From positions 23,312,001 to 23,376,000 of the forward strand of contig NW_020825288.1 in NCBI RefSeq assembly GCF_003286085.1: DNA of 64,000 bases, written 5' to 3'. The number at the start of each line of letters is the position of its first letter. Position 1 is the first letter of the stretch. The stretch is from Drosophila persimilis (taxonomy: Eukaryota; Arthropoda; Insecta; Diptera; Drosophilidae). This document shows positions 62,184 to 64,000 of the stretch, piece after piece. The notes beneath the pieces are model-generated. The model did not search any database, was not told the DNA's origin, and saw nothing but the letters and a program-made list of their open reading frames with translations. The position numbers and the translations under genes were made by a program.

Positions 62184-62315
62184 ATGGAGTTGAAAACAAA
62201 TCGCCCATTTGCTCGGTCCGGTACAAAGAAGCAGGACAAAATGCAAACAGATGTAAATCCGAGCGTAAAACCCAAATCAACCAAAAAGTCTCGACTAAAG
62301 GAAGATGCCAGGGAT
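62184..62315 (+). CDS. Predicted exon 1 of a 119-aa Lys-rich protein
   Basis: ATG at 62184-62186 starts a 44-codon Lys-rich frame beginning M-E-L-K-T-N-R-P-F-A-R-S-G. It runs into an in-frame TGA at 62331 unless spliced. A donor GTGAAA at 62316 and an acceptor CCATAG ending at 62371 define a 56-nt intron, near the fly minimum. It joins in phase 0 to a second open exon whose frame is blocked immediately upstream by that same TAG, so only this acceptor (or a later one) works. Points against: the donor is not optimal, another possible donor (GTAAAT) lies at 62253, and short upstream ATG frames precede the start, one overlapping it. A 203-codon minus-strand frame covers the same DNA but has the Cys/His/Trp-rich look of an antisense frame. 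Confidence 0.4.
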
Positions 62316-62371
62316 GTGAAAAGCACGGCATGAGGGCACAGTCCAGTCAGCGGGGGCGTTCCTGGCCATAG

Positions 62372-62599
62372 GTCAAGTATGGAGTGATCCCACTGAGGTC
62401 TGAGGCTGTTTACGACACGAGGAAGGCGGCGGAAGTGGAACAGTTGGACGTGGGGCTCTATAAAGTGCCACAACGCGTGCCAAAAGGTGCAAGAATACAT
62501 CACAGCGGAAGTGGCTATGGCACCAGCTGGTTTTCCTACCAGTTCCACGTATCGCAGCGTACTTTTCCCATTCACAATTATGCAATCAAAGTTTTCTGA
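62372..62599 (+). CDS. Predicted exon 2 of the 119-aa protein
   Basis: From the acceptor at 62371 the frame reads V-K-Y-G-V-I-P-L-R-S-E-A-V-Y and stops at TGA 62597-62599, giving 75 residues. Composition is mixed and protein-like: charged first half, then Gly/Ser/aromatic-rich (G-S-G-Y-G-T-S-W-F-S-Y). Many codons are those favoured in flies (GTG, AAG, GGC, ACC, AGC). With exon 1 the product is 119 aa. I do not recognise it, and it does not share the WxYGRKWLE core of its neighbours. No canonical AATAAA follows closely. Confidence 0.4.
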   Translation, partial: VKYGVIPLRSEAVYDTRKAAEVEQLDVGLYKVPQRVPKGARIHHSGSGYGTSWFSYQFHVSQRTFPIHNYAIKVF

Positions 62600-63380
62600 A
62601 TGTAACCGTAGTCTACACTGTATGTACATAGGGGTCACAATAACCACGTGGTCGCAGCATGATCTAATACTGTGCAAATTTTTCGCAGCTTTCCTTTTTC
62701 CTCTGTAGCCCTTTGTGCGCCGCAGCTGTGATGGCTGGCCTGCTCTCGCGCACTCACACTCACACTCCATTCTTAAACTGCGCTCTCTCTGTCTCTCTCT
62801 CTCTCTGACAGTTACCGTTGTGCGCTGTCATCATTTCTCATCGCTGGCATCGCTCTCCGCCGTTGTGCCGTTGTTTCCTTGTAATTTGTCACCGCTGGGA
62901 GCCCATTTCTGCGGCGTAATTTGTTTGCAACTCATTTCGGGACTCATTTCCCTGCCCTGCCTTTCCGCCGTTCGTGTTTGGTGGTTTGGCGCCTTTGTTT
63001 TGGTCAATGGTCTTGATGCATTTAATTAAAATTATTACGAGTATTGTCTGTAGGTGGAGTGGGTGTGGAGCTTGGGAAAAGGGTTTGGAGATTGTGAGAG
63101 GTATCCAAGTGTTATTGATGATATTTTTCATTCATGTTTTATCAGTAAATTCAGGAACCTTCGGATGTCTACTATTCCCTTAGTCTTACAACCGAGTACG
63201 TATTTGGTTAGATGATCTTTGATATCCAGACCAAGTAGTCTTCGATTTACTTTTTATCAAGTAAATCCAATCCCATCCAAACTCATTCTACAACCAGACA
63301 GCATACAGTCAACATCAAACAAATTAAACTGAAAAACGATGAACATAAAAACATAAAAACAACAAATTCTGTTTACAAAA
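62600..63380. other. Intergenic region before the 139-aa gene
   Basis: No supported gene. It contains a CT-rich microsatellite at about 62786-62808 and a T-rich stretch. Just before the 139-aa gene is an A-rich leader with one minimal upstream frame (ATG-AAC-ATA-AAA-ACA-TAA near 63340). A 203-codon minus-strand open frame enters this stretch up to 62770 and is rejected as antisense noise. Confidence 0.5.
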
Positions 63381-63800
63381 ATGCTTAAAGAAGATATTTG
63401 GAAACGTTCAAAGCCCATTGTCGCCAAGGATCACATCGGAGCGATTCTGCCAGCGACTGTCCGGCCGGATCCCATTCCCGAGAACTGCGACGACGAGCGT
63501 CCGTGCATGGGCTACATCCTCGGATGGGAGTACGGCCGCAAATGGCTGGAGCGTCGGGACTACATCAAGCGTCACCAGGCGGTGATAAAATCCATGGTCC
63601 TGATAGTACCGGACTTCGCCTGGTGGGTGAACCAGCGCCGTCCCCTCTACGCGCGCAAGCAGCGCTTCCATTCCAAGCCCAAGGCGAAGTCCGGACAGTG
63701 GCAACCGATGACCGCCTTTGCAGAGGGCAAGCAGCGTCGTGAGGCCCAGGAACGCCGTATTCGGGAGTACCGCGATAAGTCTAACATTAAAAGCCCGTAG
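63381..63800 (+). CDS. Uncharacterised 139-aa basic protein with a WxYGRKWLE core (paralogue of the 102-aa protein)
   Basis: An intronless frame from ATG 63381 (context ACAAAAATG) to TAG 63798-63800. Codons are strongly C/G-ending (GGC, CTG, AAG, CGC), as in real fly coding DNA and unlike the flanks. Residues 49-57 read WEYGRKWLE, followed by PD at 77-78 and W81-W82, aligning with WHYGRKWLE, PD and W77 of the 102-aa protein. The C-terminus is longer, very basic and helical-looking (K-Q-R-R-E-A-Q-E-R-R). There is no signal peptide or membrane segment. I do not recognise the family. An A-rich leader with a minimal upstream frame precedes it. Confidence 0.85.
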   Translation: MLKEDIWKRSKPIVAKDHIGAILPATVRPDPIPENCDDERPCMGYILGWEYGRKWLERRDYIKRHQAVIKSMVLIVPDFAWWVNQRRPLYARKQRFHSKPKAKSGQWQPMTAFAEGKQRREAQERRIREYRDKSNIKSP

Positions 63801-64000
63801 CGGGACATTTTCAAGGATCTATTGCGGATCCACAGTAAAACACAGCACACTTAAAGGGCACACCAGAACACGGAAACGAATGTAACAACACTAGTGACAA
63901 AAGCCAACCATAAATTTTCACATATTACATTATTTGTGTGGAGAACAGTCTTTTCGAGAAACTCATATTGTATGTCCCAATGGCTTTACACGAATAATCA
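63801..64000 (+). other. Probable 3'UTR of the 139-aa gene to window end
   Basis: AT-rich DNA after the stop codon, without a canonical AATAAA inside the window. Variants such as ATAAAT occur near 63910. No other gene is visible. Confidence 0.35.

Noticed and set aside
62159..62770. 203-codon minus-strand frame overlapping the predicted 119-aa gene
   Set aside because: Cys/His/Trp/Arg-rich composition typical of a frame antisense to coding DNA, with no recognisable domain. It cannot be excluded completely.

Overview
This window is animal nuclear DNA from a Drosophila species. The identification rests on odd-paired (opa), the fly Zic-family zinc-finger gene, which lies on the minus strand with its coding exons spread over about 18 kb (44715 down to 26836). 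Its conserved segments closely match what I recall of D. melanogaster Opa: the SRDFLLGRR motif, five Zic fingers and the C-terminal half. The reconstructed protein is 645 residues, somewhat longer than the melanogaster protein because of expanded Gln, Ala and His runs. Other fly hallmarks are introns of 56-157 nt, an Inr+DPE core promoter, and abundant imperfect short tandem repeats. The species cannot be fixed from the sequence; a lineage outside the melanogaster subgroup is likely, and an obscura-type genome would fit, but that is a guess.

Layout. Positions 1-181 appear to hold the last coding exon of a plus-strand gene whose body lies left of the window, followed by a 3'UTR with several AATAAA signals. 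From about 0.5 to 17.1 kb I see no gene. At 17205-19521 there is an intact plus-strand gene for a 750-residue acidic, Ser-rich protein that I do not recognise; its intron sits immediately after the start ATG. From 19.6 to about 26.2 kb there is no gene. Opa occupies about 26.2-45.0 kb (3'UTR, coding exon 3, a 157-nt intron, coding exon 2, a 15.8-kb intron, coding exon 1, 5'UTR, promoter). About 16 kb of gene-free DNA lies upstream of opa and is the natural place for its enhancers. At 61.6-63.8 kb is a compact cluster of small genes: two intronless paralogues sharing a W-x-Y-G-R-K-W-L-E core (102 aa on the minus strand, 139 aa on the plus strand), with a probable two-exon 119-aa gene between them.

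Most of the window is non-coding. It contains many imperfect microsatellites, often with a 6-bp period, which create long stop-free but meaningless reading frames. The least-explained non-coding structures are a 22-bp tandem array carrying regularly spaced GATA-factor sites inside the big opa intron, a 10-bp-period repeat near 21.1 kb, and five exact copies of the Zic/Opa core CCCCCGCTG. No tRNA, rRNA, CRISPR array, insertion sequence or clear transposon was recognised.
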